Assembly (NCBI GenBank): GCA_033852135.1
Contig: JAWSVB010000010.1
Span: 227,379 to 291,378 of the forward strand
Length of the DNA stretch: 64,000 nucleotides
Direction of reading: 5' to 3'
Origin: QZLE01 sp033852135
GTDB taxonomy: Bacteria > Pseudomonadota > Gammaproteobacteria > QZLD01
The notes under the pieces were generated by a model that was given only the letters and a program-made list of their open reading frames with translations, had not been told where the DNA came from and searched no databases. Below are positions 37,391 through 45,530 of the stretch, piece after piece. The position numbers and the translations under genes were made by a program. Each line of letters begins with the position of its first letter. Positions within the stretch are counted from its first letter, which is position 1.

Positions 37391-38783
37391 CGATAAGTCC
37401 TCCATCATTATGTATATGTGGTGCTTGTGGAGGATTGCCTTTAAAACAGTTGATTATATCTACTTCAAGCCCAAGAGATGTCAGCTTAGCATTTAATAAA
37501 GGCATGTGCTTGGTCATAACTTCTGCTGTAGAGCTATTTTCAGCCCAAAATGTTGTACTGACCTTTGAGCTACCCAAGTTGATCCTGGTGTTAATTGTAC
37601 CTAAAGGCTCAATATTAAATGCCAATTCAATAGTCCATCCCGCTTGTTTAATTTCGCGTTTATTTTTTGAACTACCTTTGTCATCTTCCTTAATGCGTAA
37701 ATGAAATATGCTTGCCCCTTGATCATCAAGGATTGGAATATCCAAAGTTAAGTTAATAGGTCTATCTTTAGCTGCAAGGTTACTTTGGCTAAGTTCTAAT
37801 CTTGCAAGAGATGATTCCGTTTGGTTTTTAATTTCCGCCAGCAGCTTATTCATTCCAAGCATCCCTTCAAGTGATGCTCCACCTTTCTTTACGGTGGCAC
37901 CAGGAGTTAGAAGAGGAAAGTTAGGTAAGGGTGGCGGTATAATCTTTAAGTTTGGATCAGTAAGAGTTTGAGCCTGCTGAGCAGGTTTTTGTAATGCTGT
38001 GTCAGCTGCTTTCAAGTACTGTGAAAGGATGGCATCAACTTTAGCTGTTGTATGTTGGATTTCTGTGGTGTGAGACGGAAATGTTTGAGGTGCCTTATCA
38101 CTTGCCCCAATTAATCTTGTTAATTCATTATTAATTTTTACTAAGTTTGCTTTTACATCATTATTTACAATTTGAGCTTTATCAGTAGGGGATGATGTTG
38201 CAAGCTTTTGTTCAAAGAAAACCCCTGAACTTTTGATGAAATTTTTCACAGCTTCAGCTCGGAGAGCTTCATTATTGATTTGTTTAATATCAGGAAGAGT
38301 AGCAATCAACTGTTTGACTGAATGCATAACAACTCTTGATTCATTTTCAGCATTGGTTCTAATTGGTGTTTGTTGACTCTGCTGTGCTTCAGAGATAGCT
38401 TTTGTAAGTATTTCTGGCGACTTAATGATTTCTGTCAAACTATTTATTAGTGGGGCAAGGCTATTTTGTTTCGGGACAGCAGCTAGCAGCATTTTATTAA
38501 CTAGGTTTAAAGAGACTTGTTCCGGTTGTTTTAAAACAGTGAATGTCAGTTTATTCCCAGTTTCAGCTACTCTAAGAAGTAGTTTTTCTCCTTTGGTTAT
38601 AGACTTTTCGGTATCAGCTAAAAACTTCATCCCTTTAATTTCAAGTTCAACCTGATTGTTTTTTGAATTGGTTGTAGCTTTAGCTTCAACAAGTTGGCTC
38701 ACAACGAAGCCGTCAGGCATTTTGCCTGTTACTGTTACGTTGCCCATGCTAGGGCGAGCTAAGCGATCCACTTCCCAAACCAT
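37377..38783 (-). CDS. FliK-like flagellar hook-length control protein, second copy
   Basis: 468 residues, low-complexity Gln/Ala/Thr-rich middle and a FliK-type C-terminal domain (WTIELAFNIEPLGTINTRINLGSSKVSTTFWAEN, LLNAKLTSLGLEVDIINCF). It differs clearly from fliK at 9980. Similar divergent FliK-like genes sit beside an FlhB-domain gene in related genomes. No ribosome site is visible at ATG 38783, where a TATAAT lies only a few bases upstream; the true start may be ATG 38747 (MGNVTVTGKM). Confidence 0.8.
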   Translation of the reverse strand: MVWEVDRLARPSMGNVTVTGKMPDGFVVSQLVEAKATTNSKNNQVELEIKGMKFLADTEKSITKGEKLLLRVAETGNKLTFTVLKQPEQVSLNLVNKMLLAAVPKQNSLAPLINSLTEIIKSPEILTKAISEAQQSQQTPIRTNAENESRVVMHSVKQLIATLPDIKQINNEALRAEAVKNFIKSSGVFFEQKLATSSPTDKAQIVNNDVKANLVKINNELTRLIGASDKAPQTFPSHTTEIQHTTAKVDAILSQYLKAADTALQKPAQQAQTLTDPNLKIIPPPLPNFPLLTPGATVKKGGASLEGMLGMNKLLAEIKNQTESSLARLELSQSNLAAKDRPINLTLDIPILDDQGASIFHLRIKEDDKGSSKNKREIKQAGWTIELAFNIEPLGTINTRINLGSSKVSTTFWAENSSTAEVMTKHMPLLNAKLTSLGLEVDIINCFKGNPPQAPHIHNDGGLIDEKA

Positions 38784-38957
38784 ATTGTAATTATAGCCTT
38801 TTATTCTTATCTATTTCTTTAAACTTCTAGTTGTAGATACATTTTTTATATCAGTAACTAATTCCTGAAAAGTCAGTGCATATAATAATTAAAGAAATAA
38901 ATGTGAACTAGGTTGTAGGTAAAACGCTACTTATAATTTTTTTGTAGTGCAGCAGAT

Positions 38958-38985
38958 TAAAGTTTTTCTCTATTAGTGCCGATAG
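38958..38985 (+). promoter_or_regulatory. candidate sigma-28 promoter upstream of the diguanylate cyclase
   Basis: TAAAGTTT (8/8) and GCCGATAG (7/8) separated by 12 bp instead of the usual 11. It is about 215 bp upstream of ATG 39203, in a 420-bp gap that otherwise shows no gene. Confidence 0.55.
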
Positions 38986-39146
38986 CAAACATAAGAGATT
39001 GCTAACCTAGATTTATTAGTTATCTAAAGTTCAAAGTTTGACACTGATAGGAAATCGGTTAAAAACTAAGTCAAAGAGTTGACAAAAAGAAGATTTAGCT
39101 AAGTTTATATTTTTTTAAGATATTGATGTATAACAGAAAAAGGATT

Positions 39147-39163
39147 TTGGCACAGTAATAGCA
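39147..39163 (+). promoter_or_regulatory. candidate sigma-54 promoter of the diguanylate cyclase
   Basis: TTGGCACAGTAATAGCA: a perfect -24 half (TTGGCAC), GG-N10-GC spacing and TAGCA for TTGCA. About 40 bp upstream of ATG 39203. Confidence 0.65.
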
Positions 39164-39202
39164 TTTATTGTGATACAGAAAGGATAAATTAGGTGTATAA
39201 AA

Positions 39203-40117
39203 ATGATAGTACAGCAGCCAGTTAAAAATGAGTTACAAAACGTAATCCCATATGTTGGTAAAGATCTTCTTATTGAAGTGCCAGAGGTTAATTTCTCAAA
39301 CACTCATAAAAGGTTCTCTCTGGTTAATCGTTTACAAACCACTCTTGATATCTCTGAGATTTTCAATATTTTTTCAAAAGAGCTTTCTGAGCTGGTTAAG
39401 CATGATGGCCTTACCTACTCAGGAAATGAAAGCTCTGCAATCGTATCTTTAGGGCGTGTAAAAAGATCAAAGCTTAGTTACAACCTTAAAGCTGAAGGGC
39501 AGTCTCTTGGTGAATTAGTACTATATAGAACAAAAAAATTCAGCAATGAAGAGGTAGCTAAAGTAGAGGACTATATCAGTTTACTTTTTTACCCTCTAAG
39601 AAATGCAATTATGTACACCAAAGCATTGCAGTCAGCTTTAAGAGATCCTCTTACAAATCTGCATAATAGAGCAATGCTAGAGCAGCACCTTGCTCGAGAA
39701 AGTCAGCTTGCACAAAGACATGAAGATGATTTTTCAATGATTATCATCGATGTTGATAAGTTTAAAGAAGTTAACGATGAATACGGACATCAAGCTGGAG
39801 ATGCAATTCTTTGTAAGCTTGCTGATATCATGCGTGAATATGGCAGGGGCAGTGATATGCTTTTCCGTTTTGCAGGGGATGAATTCATAATAACTTTAAG
39901 AAAAACCACAACAAAAGGTGCGCAAAGGTTAGCAAATAGAATTAGAAATGCTGTAGAGAATGCTCGAGTTGAATATAAAGGTGAAATTCTATCTTTAAGT
40001 ATCAGTATGGGCGTGGCTTCATTGCAGCGTGGTGAATCAACATCAGATCTTTTTGCTAGAGCAGATAGCGCGCTGTATCAAGCAAAAGAGGGTGGAAGAA
40101 ATCAGGTTTGTGCATAA
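39203..40117 (+). CDS. diguanylate cyclase with intact I-site
   Basis: 304 residues. The N-terminal part (about 30-140) is a soluble GAF-like domain without clear ligand residues. The C-terminal GGDEF domain has the signature AGDEF (A224-F228), a functional variant in known cyclases, and an RGSD inhibitory site (215-218) placed exactly five residues before it. It should therefore make cyclic di-GMP under product inhibition. Two flagellar-type promoter elements lie upstream, suggesting expression with the motility genes. A terminator follows. Confidence 0.92.
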   Translation: MIVQQPVKNELQNVIPYVGKDLLIEVPEVNFSNTHKRFSLVNRLQTTLDISEIFNIFSKELSELVKHDGLTYSGNESSAIVSLGRVKRSKLSYNLKAEGQSLGELVLYRTKKFSNEEVAKVEDYISLLFYPLRNAIMYTKALQSALRDPLTNLHNRAMLEQHLARESQLAQRHEDDFSMIIIDVDKFKEVNDEYGHQAGDAILCKLADIMREYGRGSDMLFRFAGDEFIITLRKTTTKGAQRLANRIRNAVENARVEYKGEILSLSISMGVASLQRGESTSDLFARADSALYQAKEGGRNQVCA

Positions 40118-40148
40118 TGTTCTGACGAACATTTTCATGACTCCCTCT

Positions 40149-40170
40149 GGCCGCATTTGCGGCCTTTTTT
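40149..40170 (+). terminator. intrinsic terminator after the diguanylate cyclase
   Basis: GGCCGC, loop ATTT, GCGGCC, then six T. It lies between two convergent genes. Confidence 0.92.
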
Positions 40171-40194
40171 AATCCTGATGAGTTAATGAATTTG

Positions 40195-41613
40195 TTATTT
40201 CATTAACTCATCAGGTGGTAGTTCGCAATTCATCTTCTTGCCTAAGAGTTTCTCTATGGTAGGAATCTGGAATGACTCATATTCACAAGCAAGACTAATA
40301 GAAACCCCAGTAGCATCAGCTCTACCTGTTCTTCCAATTCTGTGTACATAGTCTTCAGGATCTTCAGGAAGATTGTAATTAATTACATGGGAAACCCCGT
40401 CGATGTGGATTCCTCGACCAACTACATCTGTTGCGACTAACGCTTTAAATTTACCAGCTTTGAAGTTTTCAAGTGTTTTACTTCTTCTCTGCTGGTTGAT
40501 ATCGCCAGTTAGGATTGCAATATTGACTCCAGCTCTCTTTAACTTATCAAACAGTTGTTGTGCATGATCTTTTCTGTTGGTAAAGATAAGTGATAATTTT
40601 GTTTCCTCAGATTTGAGAATATTCTTTAAAACTTTAAATTTCTCATCTTTGGAAACCATATACACTAGTTGCTCAACTTGTTCAGTAGCAACGCTTTCTG
40701 GTTCAATCTCAATGTGTACCGGCTCATATGTCCATTGACGTGAAAGATTCATGATATCTTGGTCAAATGTGGCACTGAAAAGTAATGTTTGGCGGTCCTC
40801 TTTCTTAGGCGTAGCCCTTACAATTCTCTTAAGTTGTGGGATAAAGCCCATATCAAGCATACGATCAGCTTCATCTAGAACTAAAAATTCAACTTGATCT
40901 ACATAAATTTGATCTCGTGTCATAAAGTCGATTAAGCGTCCAGGTGTCGCTACAACAATATCAACTGGCCTTGCATCAAGGTGGCGAAGTTGCTTTTCAT
41001 ATTTTTCCCCGCCTATTAAAGCCGCAATACCAATGTCGCAATACTTACATAATAGCTTTGCATCCTCTGCAATCTGTAAGGCAAGTTCTCTGGTGGGGGC
41101 AAGAATTAGTGCTCTAGGGTCTTTTAGGTGTCTTTCCTCATCAATTGGAGTGCTTAAAATTTCATCAATAATTGTAAGTAGAAATGCAGCCGTCTTCCCT
41201 GTACCTGTTTGTGCCTTACCAATTACATCATAGCCTTGGAGAGTATGTGGTAGGGTTTGTGCTTGAATAGGGGAGCAATACTCGAAGCCAAGATCGTGAA
41301 TTGCATGCATAACATCGGCTGGAAGATCAAGGTCATGAAAGCGGGTTTTTCCAGCTTCAACAGGAACTTCAAATTGGGATATATCCCAGAGTGGTTTGGC
41401 TTTTGGTTTTTTATGTTGTTTTGCAGGTGTGTTTTGCTGAGAGTGTCTTTGAGGGTTATGCTTGTTTGGTTTGGTTGTTACTGGTTTTTTTGGCTTCGCC
41501 TGTTGCGTCTGTTTTTGTGGTTTTACAACTTTTTCTGGTTGTGATTTAGGTGTAACAGCCTTCTCAGCAACGGTCTTTGCTGGACGAAATTTATTTATAA
41601 AAGATTTAATCAA
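40195..41613 (-). CDS. rhlB: DEAD-box ATP-dependent RNA helicase (RhlB-like)
   Basis: 472 residues. A basic, disordered N-terminal extension (about 1-85, Lys/Pro/Gln-rich) precedes the helicase core with the Q motif, AQTGTGKT, PTRELALQI, DEAD (VLDEADRML), SAT and HRIGRTGRA. The core resembles Pseudomonas-type RhlB, a degradosome helicase. The symbol is the best guess within the RhlB/RhlE group. Confidence 0.88.
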   Translation of the reverse strand: MIKSFINKFRPAKTVAEKAVTPKSQPEKVVKPQKQTQQAKPKKPVTTKPNKHNPQRHSQQNTPAKQHKKPKAKPLWDISQFEVPVEAGKTRFHDLDLPADVMHAIHDLGFEYCSPIQAQTLPHTLQGYDVIGKAQTGTGKTAAFLLTIIDEILSTPIDEERHLKDPRALILAPTRELALQIAEDAKLLCKYCDIGIAALIGGEKYEKQLRHLDARPVDIVVATPGRLIDFMTRDQIYVDQVEFLVLDEADRMLDMGFIPQLKRIVRATPKKEDRQTLLFSATFDQDIMNLSRQWTYEPVHIEIEPESVATEQVEQLVYMVSKDEKFKVLKNILKSEETKLSLIFTNRKDHAQQLFDKLKRAGVNIAILTGDINQQRRSKTLENFKAGKFKALVATDVVGRGIHIDGVSHVINYNLPEDPEDYVHRIGRTGRADATGVSISLACEYESFQIPTIEKLLGKKMNCELPPDELMK

Positions 41614-41793
41614 GGTTATGTTTCTCTATCAAAGTGTTTCTATCAAAGCAGTGTCAAAATGAATGTTTAAAAAAATTTACTAATTGTTTCATATAAATGG
41701 TGTTTATGCACGTAGGTTAATGAGTAATAGGATAAAACCTTCAAAAATATAGGGTGTCTAGTATGAGGTGGTTAGAGTAGATCGTAGAATATG

Positions 41794-41815
41794 CCTCCCC
41801 TTAGAGTAGGGGAGG
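41794..41815 (-). terminator. hairpin after the FW-domain gene
   Basis: CCTCCCCT and AGGGGAGG form an 8-bp stem with a 6-base loop, 26 bp beyond the stop of the minus-strand gene at 41841. The T tract is weak, so it may be a terminator or only a processing stem. Confidence 0.5.
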
Positions 41816-41840
41816 ATTTATAACAATGTATTCTTAGTGA

Positions 41841-42980
41841 TTAGTTTTCTGTCACTCTGATTTGCTCTAACGGAGTTTTAGGTCCAAAGAAGCCAATATT
41901 TTTATCATATAGCTGCCACTGGAAGTTATAAATGCCGGGTTTCTGTGGTGCAACTACTTTGAAGGCAAAGCTTTTCATACTTCCAGGTAAAACCATATCA
42001 TTATCCTGCATCTCAACATTGTTGATAAACCAATCAAGGTTTTTAGCAGGTGCCTGAGATACAAGACTTACTGAATCAGCTGACCACATGCTAGTGCCTG
42101 TGTTTTTCACCACTATAGTAACTTCATATTGATTTTTAGCCTTCATCGAAGATTGAACTCTTTGGAATACAATTTCAGCTTGGTTTGGCTTTTCCGCACT
42201 TTCAACTCTAATATTTATTCTTGGTGATTTTTGGCCAAATACACTGCCACTCTTTGCTAGCTGCCACTCGAAAGGATAATTGCCTGGTTTTTTAGGTGTT
42301 TTTACAGGTATGCTAGCTGTAAGAAATTGCCCAGGGGATACAGTTGTGTTTTGCGGTAATTGAACCGAACTGATTCCCCATGCGGTATGAACTGATTTTT
42401 TTGTAGGAACGATAGAAAATCCATAATCGTTGCTCCAATCAGCGCTTCCTGTATTTTGGAACTGTATTGTAACTTTGTAATTGCTGTTGGATGCCAAAGT
42501 ATTAGGTACAATTTGCGAAACAAACTTAGCTTGTAAGTCATTTTTTGTGACGACAACAGCTATAGATTTTGACTTCGCACCAAACTGATTTAGTTCTTTG
42601 TTAGCTAATTGCCATTGCATCATATATGTGCCAGCTTTGGCTGGAGCAGTTACTTTAAATTTAAATTCAGCTAATCCATTCTTATTAATTTTAAGTTCTT
42701 CAGGTAAAGATATAGCTGATATCCCCCAGGTTTCAGGATTATCATCCCCTATGAAAACAAGTTTGTACCCATTTTCGAGAGACCAGGTATTGGCACTTGT
42801 GTTTTTAAAGGTTATAGATATTTCGCTCTCTTGGTTTACAGCCATTGATTCCGAGATAGACTGGTTAAAAAATTCTGAGTTATCTGCTGCTTCTGCGTAG
42901 GCATAACTGTTAAATAAAGAAGTTAGTAATAGTCCTAATGCCATAAAAGGTAATTTGCGAGTTCCGCTTGTCATAATCAT
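41841..42980 (-). CDS. secreted protein with three tandem NBR1-type Ig (FW) domains
   Basis: About 379 residues from the preferred ATG 42980 (AAAAGGAGA 8 bp upstream; the frame is open to 43037). A signal peptide (MIMTSGTRKLPFMALGLLL... to AYAEA) is followed by three repeats of about 110 residues. Each has the pattern FxNT(S/G)...W....(W)GI..., then ..PGxYxFxWQL....FG, the four-Trp (FW) or NBR1 central-domain signature (e.g. FKNTSANTWS, FQNTGSADWS, VKNTGTSMW; MMQWQL, PFEWQL, NFQWQL). No enzymatic domain is attached. By inference an envelope or extracellular binding protein. Confidence 0.85.
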   Translation of the reverse strand: MIMTSGTRKLPFMALGLLLTSLFNSYAYAEAADNSEFFNQSISESMAVNQESEISITFKNTSANTWSLENGYKLVFIGDDNPETWGISAISLPEELKINKNGLAEFKFKVTAPAKAGTYMMQWQLANKELNQFGAKSKSIAVVVTKNDLQAKFVSQIVPNTLASNSNYKVTIQFQNTGSADWSNDYGFSIVPTKKSVHTAWGISSVQLPQNTTVSPGQFLTASIPVKTPKKPGNYPFEWQLAKSGSVFGQKSPRINIRVESAEKPNQAEIVFQRVQSSMKAKNQYEVTIVVKNTGTSMWSADSVSLVSQAPAKNLDWFINNVEMQDNDMVLPGSMKSFAFKVVAPQKPGIYNFQWQLYDKNIGFFGPKTPLEQIRVTEN

Positions 42981-43037
42981 GCCATTTTCTCCTTTTGGCT
43001 TTTTATTTTTATTTATGCTTAAAGTAATAATAGTCAA

Positions 43038-43459
43038 ATTATAGGCTAAATGAATTTAATTAACCCTGACTATTATTTTGAGCATTAAATATTTAGAATT
43101 TTATTCATTGCTACTTGTTTCTAACAATATTTAATCAAGATGTAAAATAAATTCCTTAAATATCATTGTTATACCTACTAAGGTATTTCAAATACTGTTG
43201 CTTGCATAGGAATTTATGTGTGTAAAGGACTTTTTTGTGAAAATTTGAACTGGTTAGTTGGGGTGACTATTTCATATATGTGTTTTATATTCATATAGTT
43301 AAAGTATAAAGTTGAATTAAATATTAAATTTTCATTAAAAGTGCTTATTTTCTTGCGTTTTTTTAAAAAAAAGCTATTTTATAGTTACCTAATGGAATAA
43401 TTGTTGAGCATGGAAGTTCAAAGTAATTAGTGTTGTGTAGAAAATAATGGTGGTGATGT
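43038..43459. other. AT-rich non-coding stretch
   Basis: I see no gene and no clear terminator here. It must hold the divergent promoters of the FW-domain gene and of the small gene at 43460, but none has both boxes convincing. Confidence 0.5.
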
Positions 43460-43660
43460 ATGAGACATAAAGTTTCAAGACAAGTATGTGAAAGCTTTAT
43501 TTATGGTGATAAGGCAAAGCTATCAGAAGAGATTGCTTTCTTTGAGGATAGGCTTATGGAGGTAGGTTATCCTGGTGCTGATCTATATAAAAAAGCGGTT
43601 GTAAATGCTTTTAAAGGTTTAATTCACGTAAATAAACAGCAATTATTAAGAATTTCTTAA
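43460..43660 (+). CDS. small alpha-helical protein, paralogue of the one at 43901
   Basis: 66 residues. GTGGTGATGT precedes ATG 43460. The sequence is hydrophilic and helical (KAKLSEEIAFFEDRLMEV, DLYKKAVVNAFKGLIHVNKQQLLRI), without signal peptide or membrane segment. It shares with the 67-aa protein at 43901 the pattern EIA(F/Y)F....L, then D with a 25-residue segment ending LL.I. Family unknown. Confidence 0.65.
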   Translation: MRHKVSRQVCESFIYGDKAKLSEEIAFFEDRLMEVGYPGADLYKKAVVNAFKGLIHVNKQQLLRIS

Positions 43661-43701
43661 AAAAGCCTTATAAACAATATGTTAATTGTTGCGCTACAGC
43701 A

Positions 43702-43736
43702 TTGTAGGAAAATACCTACAAGCTCTTAGCCGATAT
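43702..43736 (+). promoter_or_regulatory. possible regulatory site before the second small gene
   Basis: A 7-bp hairpin TTGTAGG/CCTACAA (43702-43721) is followed by GCCGATAT (43729-43736), a 7/8 match to the FliA -10 box. The matching -35 is poor (AAAT), so sigma-28 control is only possible. Confidence 0.25.
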
Positions 43737-43900
43737 CGTATTTTTTTTTATAGAATTGAGTCTATTATTAGCAATAACAAGGTGATCAGATTTGGAACAT
43801 TTATGTTCTAAAGGGAAATGAGAGGCGTTTGCTTTTCAGTTGTGGGAGGAAGTCTGGTTAGTTTTGGGTTGTTGTTAACTCAAATGCATGGAGGCTTGTT

Positions 43901-44104
43901 ATGCTTGCGAAAGAGTTATTCTCCTATAGATCCAACGAAGAAGATGAAGTTAGTGAAATTGCCCTGCTAAAGGAAATAGCATATTTTCAGCGGAAGTTGA
44001 CTAGTATAGATAGGGTTAGTGATAAAAGAGTGCAGACAATGCGGCATGTTTACTCAACATTGCTTGATCACAGAAAAGGACTTCTTCAAAAAATTCAGCA
44101 GTAA
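43901..44104 (+). CDS. small alpha-helical protein, paralogue of the one at 43460
   Basis: 67 residues with GGAGG upstream of ATG 43901. The sequence (VSEIALLKEIAYFQRKLTSI, DKRVQTMRHVYSTLLDHRKGLLQKI) aligns without long gaps to the protein at 43460. No known family; size and charge would fit a regulator or adaptor, but nothing shows this directly. A strong bidirectional terminator follows. Confidence 0.65.
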   Translation: MLAKELFSYRSNEEDEVSEIALLKEIAYFQRKLTSIDRVSDKRVQTMRHVYSTLLDHRKGLLQKIQQ

Positions 44105-44144
44105 TTTTTATTGAAGATCTTCCTATAAATATATAGTGGAATAT

Positions 44145-44173
44145 AAAAGGCCGAGAAGTATTCTCGGCCTTTG
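44145..44173. terminator. bidirectional terminator between convergent genes
   Basis: AAAGGCCGAGAA, loop GTA, TTCTCGGCCTTT, a 12-bp perfect stem with A and T flanks, serving the small gene at 43901 (plus) and the gene ending at 44194 (minus). Confidence 0.85.
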
Positions 44174-44193
44174 TACGTATTGTATCTTAACCA

Positions 44194-45360
44194 TCAAAGC
44201 TGATTGGTACGATCTTCCTTTAGGGTTAATTCATGCTTTTTAGCAACCTCTTTTGCTGCTTCTTCAGCCTCTGCAATACCATCAATTGAAAGAGGGTAGT
44301 ACTTACTTATCTCGTTCCCATTATCTGTCGTTAGAACAAAAGCAATGGTGCCGATATCTTCGTTAAATTGCTCTGTTAACAGTAATGAGCTAGCACCAGC
44401 TAAAACTTTATCGTCAATTTGTTTGGTTTGTATAAACTGCTCAGAAATTGGTGTTGACTCATTAAGAATACTGCTAATACTCTCTTCATCGTTTGAAATA
44501 AGTCCATTTTCAAACCATGTTTGGGTAACATTAACTCCATGAGATTGTAGGCCAATAGTGTACTGACGGTGGGTAAGTACCCAGCTAGTGTACCCATCTG
44601 CATCAGAATCTTTATCCATTACGGCTAACCAGTCAGCATATGTCATAAATGGAGTTATTACCTCTTCACCATTGAAGTAAAACTTATTACCCGTAGCAGT
44701 AGTTACTAATAGTGGTTCATCAGGTGAGAAGAATAGTTGTTCAAATATCTCCCAAAGAGCAGAACAATTGATCTTTTCCAGTTGAGTTTTCAAAAATGCA
44801 CATAGGTTGGCTAATGATGCGAAAAAACCACCGTTAAGTTTGATTCCAAAATCTTCTGAAATTTGCTCGAGAGAGAGATCTGAAAGGGCTCCTGATTCAA
44901 GTAGCGTGTAGTCAATGTTCTTATCCATAGAGTCAATAAGCTCTTTAGGGGCAACAATTGCAAAAGGGATAACAAGAATATTGCCAAAACCAGATTCACG
45001 CTTTGGAGAGATCTCTTTAATTGGGAAACCATCATCTTCTGATCCCAAGGCGATAACAGAAGGGGTAAAGCCTTCTTTTTCCTGGGCTCTAACATATATC
45101 TCTTGCAAGTAGTTAAAAACTGTAAACCCAGGCGTTAAAATCTCAGTTTGATCATAAAGAGCAGCAGGAACGATAATTCCATACTTGTCTAAATCACCAA
45201 GTATCATATTCATATTTGCTGCGATGGTATTAACCAATATTGAAGCTTTATCTGTTGTCAGAGCTTTTGGCGGTTTCTCCATATTAGCAACCGTATTTTC
45301 ATCAAGTTCAAGAACAACAGCGCCACAAATTGAATTAAATTCCGTATCAGATGAGCTCAT
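44194..45360 (-). CDS. conserved-looking cytoplasmic protein, unknown function
   Basis: 388 residues, acidic, no signal peptide or membrane helix, ending in a charged helix (AEAEEAAKEVAKKHELTLKED). It has no motif I can assign. Composition and codon use look like the neighbours. It is a single-gene unit with a terminator after its stop and is divergent from gltX. Confidence 0.7.
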   Translation of the reverse strand: MSSSDTEFNSICGAVVLELDENTVANMEKPPKALTTDKASILVNTIAANMNMILGDLDKYGIIVPAALYDQTEILTPGFTVFNYLQEIYVRAQEKEGFTPSVIALGSEDDGFPIKEISPKRESGFGNILVIPFAIVAPKELIDSMDKNIDYTLLESGALSDLSLEQISEDFGIKLNGGFFASLANLCAFLKTQLEKINCSALWEIFEQLFFSPDEPLLVTTATGNKFYFNGEEVITPFMTYADWLAVMDKDSDADGYTSWVLTHRQYTIGLQSHGVNVTQTWFENGLISNDEESISSILNESTPISEQFIQTKQIDDKVLAGASSLLLTEQFNEDIGTIAFVLTTDNGNEISKYYPLSIDGIAEAEEAAKEVAKKHELTLKEDRTNQL

Positions 45361-45457
45361 AGTAATTTTTAGATCCTAAATTAGTAAAAATATTTAGAAA
45401 TTATAGTACACATGTGGTGGAATATTTTGGAATAGCTATGAGATATAAAAATAAACA

Positions 45458-45486
45458 CTGGAACTGACTCATGTGTAGATTATAAT
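45458..45486 (+). promoter_or_regulatory. possible sigma-70 promoter of gltX
   Basis: Perfect TATAAT (45481-45486) with a weak -35 CTGGAA 17 bp upstream, about 45 bp before ATG 45531. Confidence 0.45.
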
Positions 45487-45530
45487 TAGCACCCTTAAGA
45501 ATATGAGTTAACTAACCTAAGAAGCCGAAT

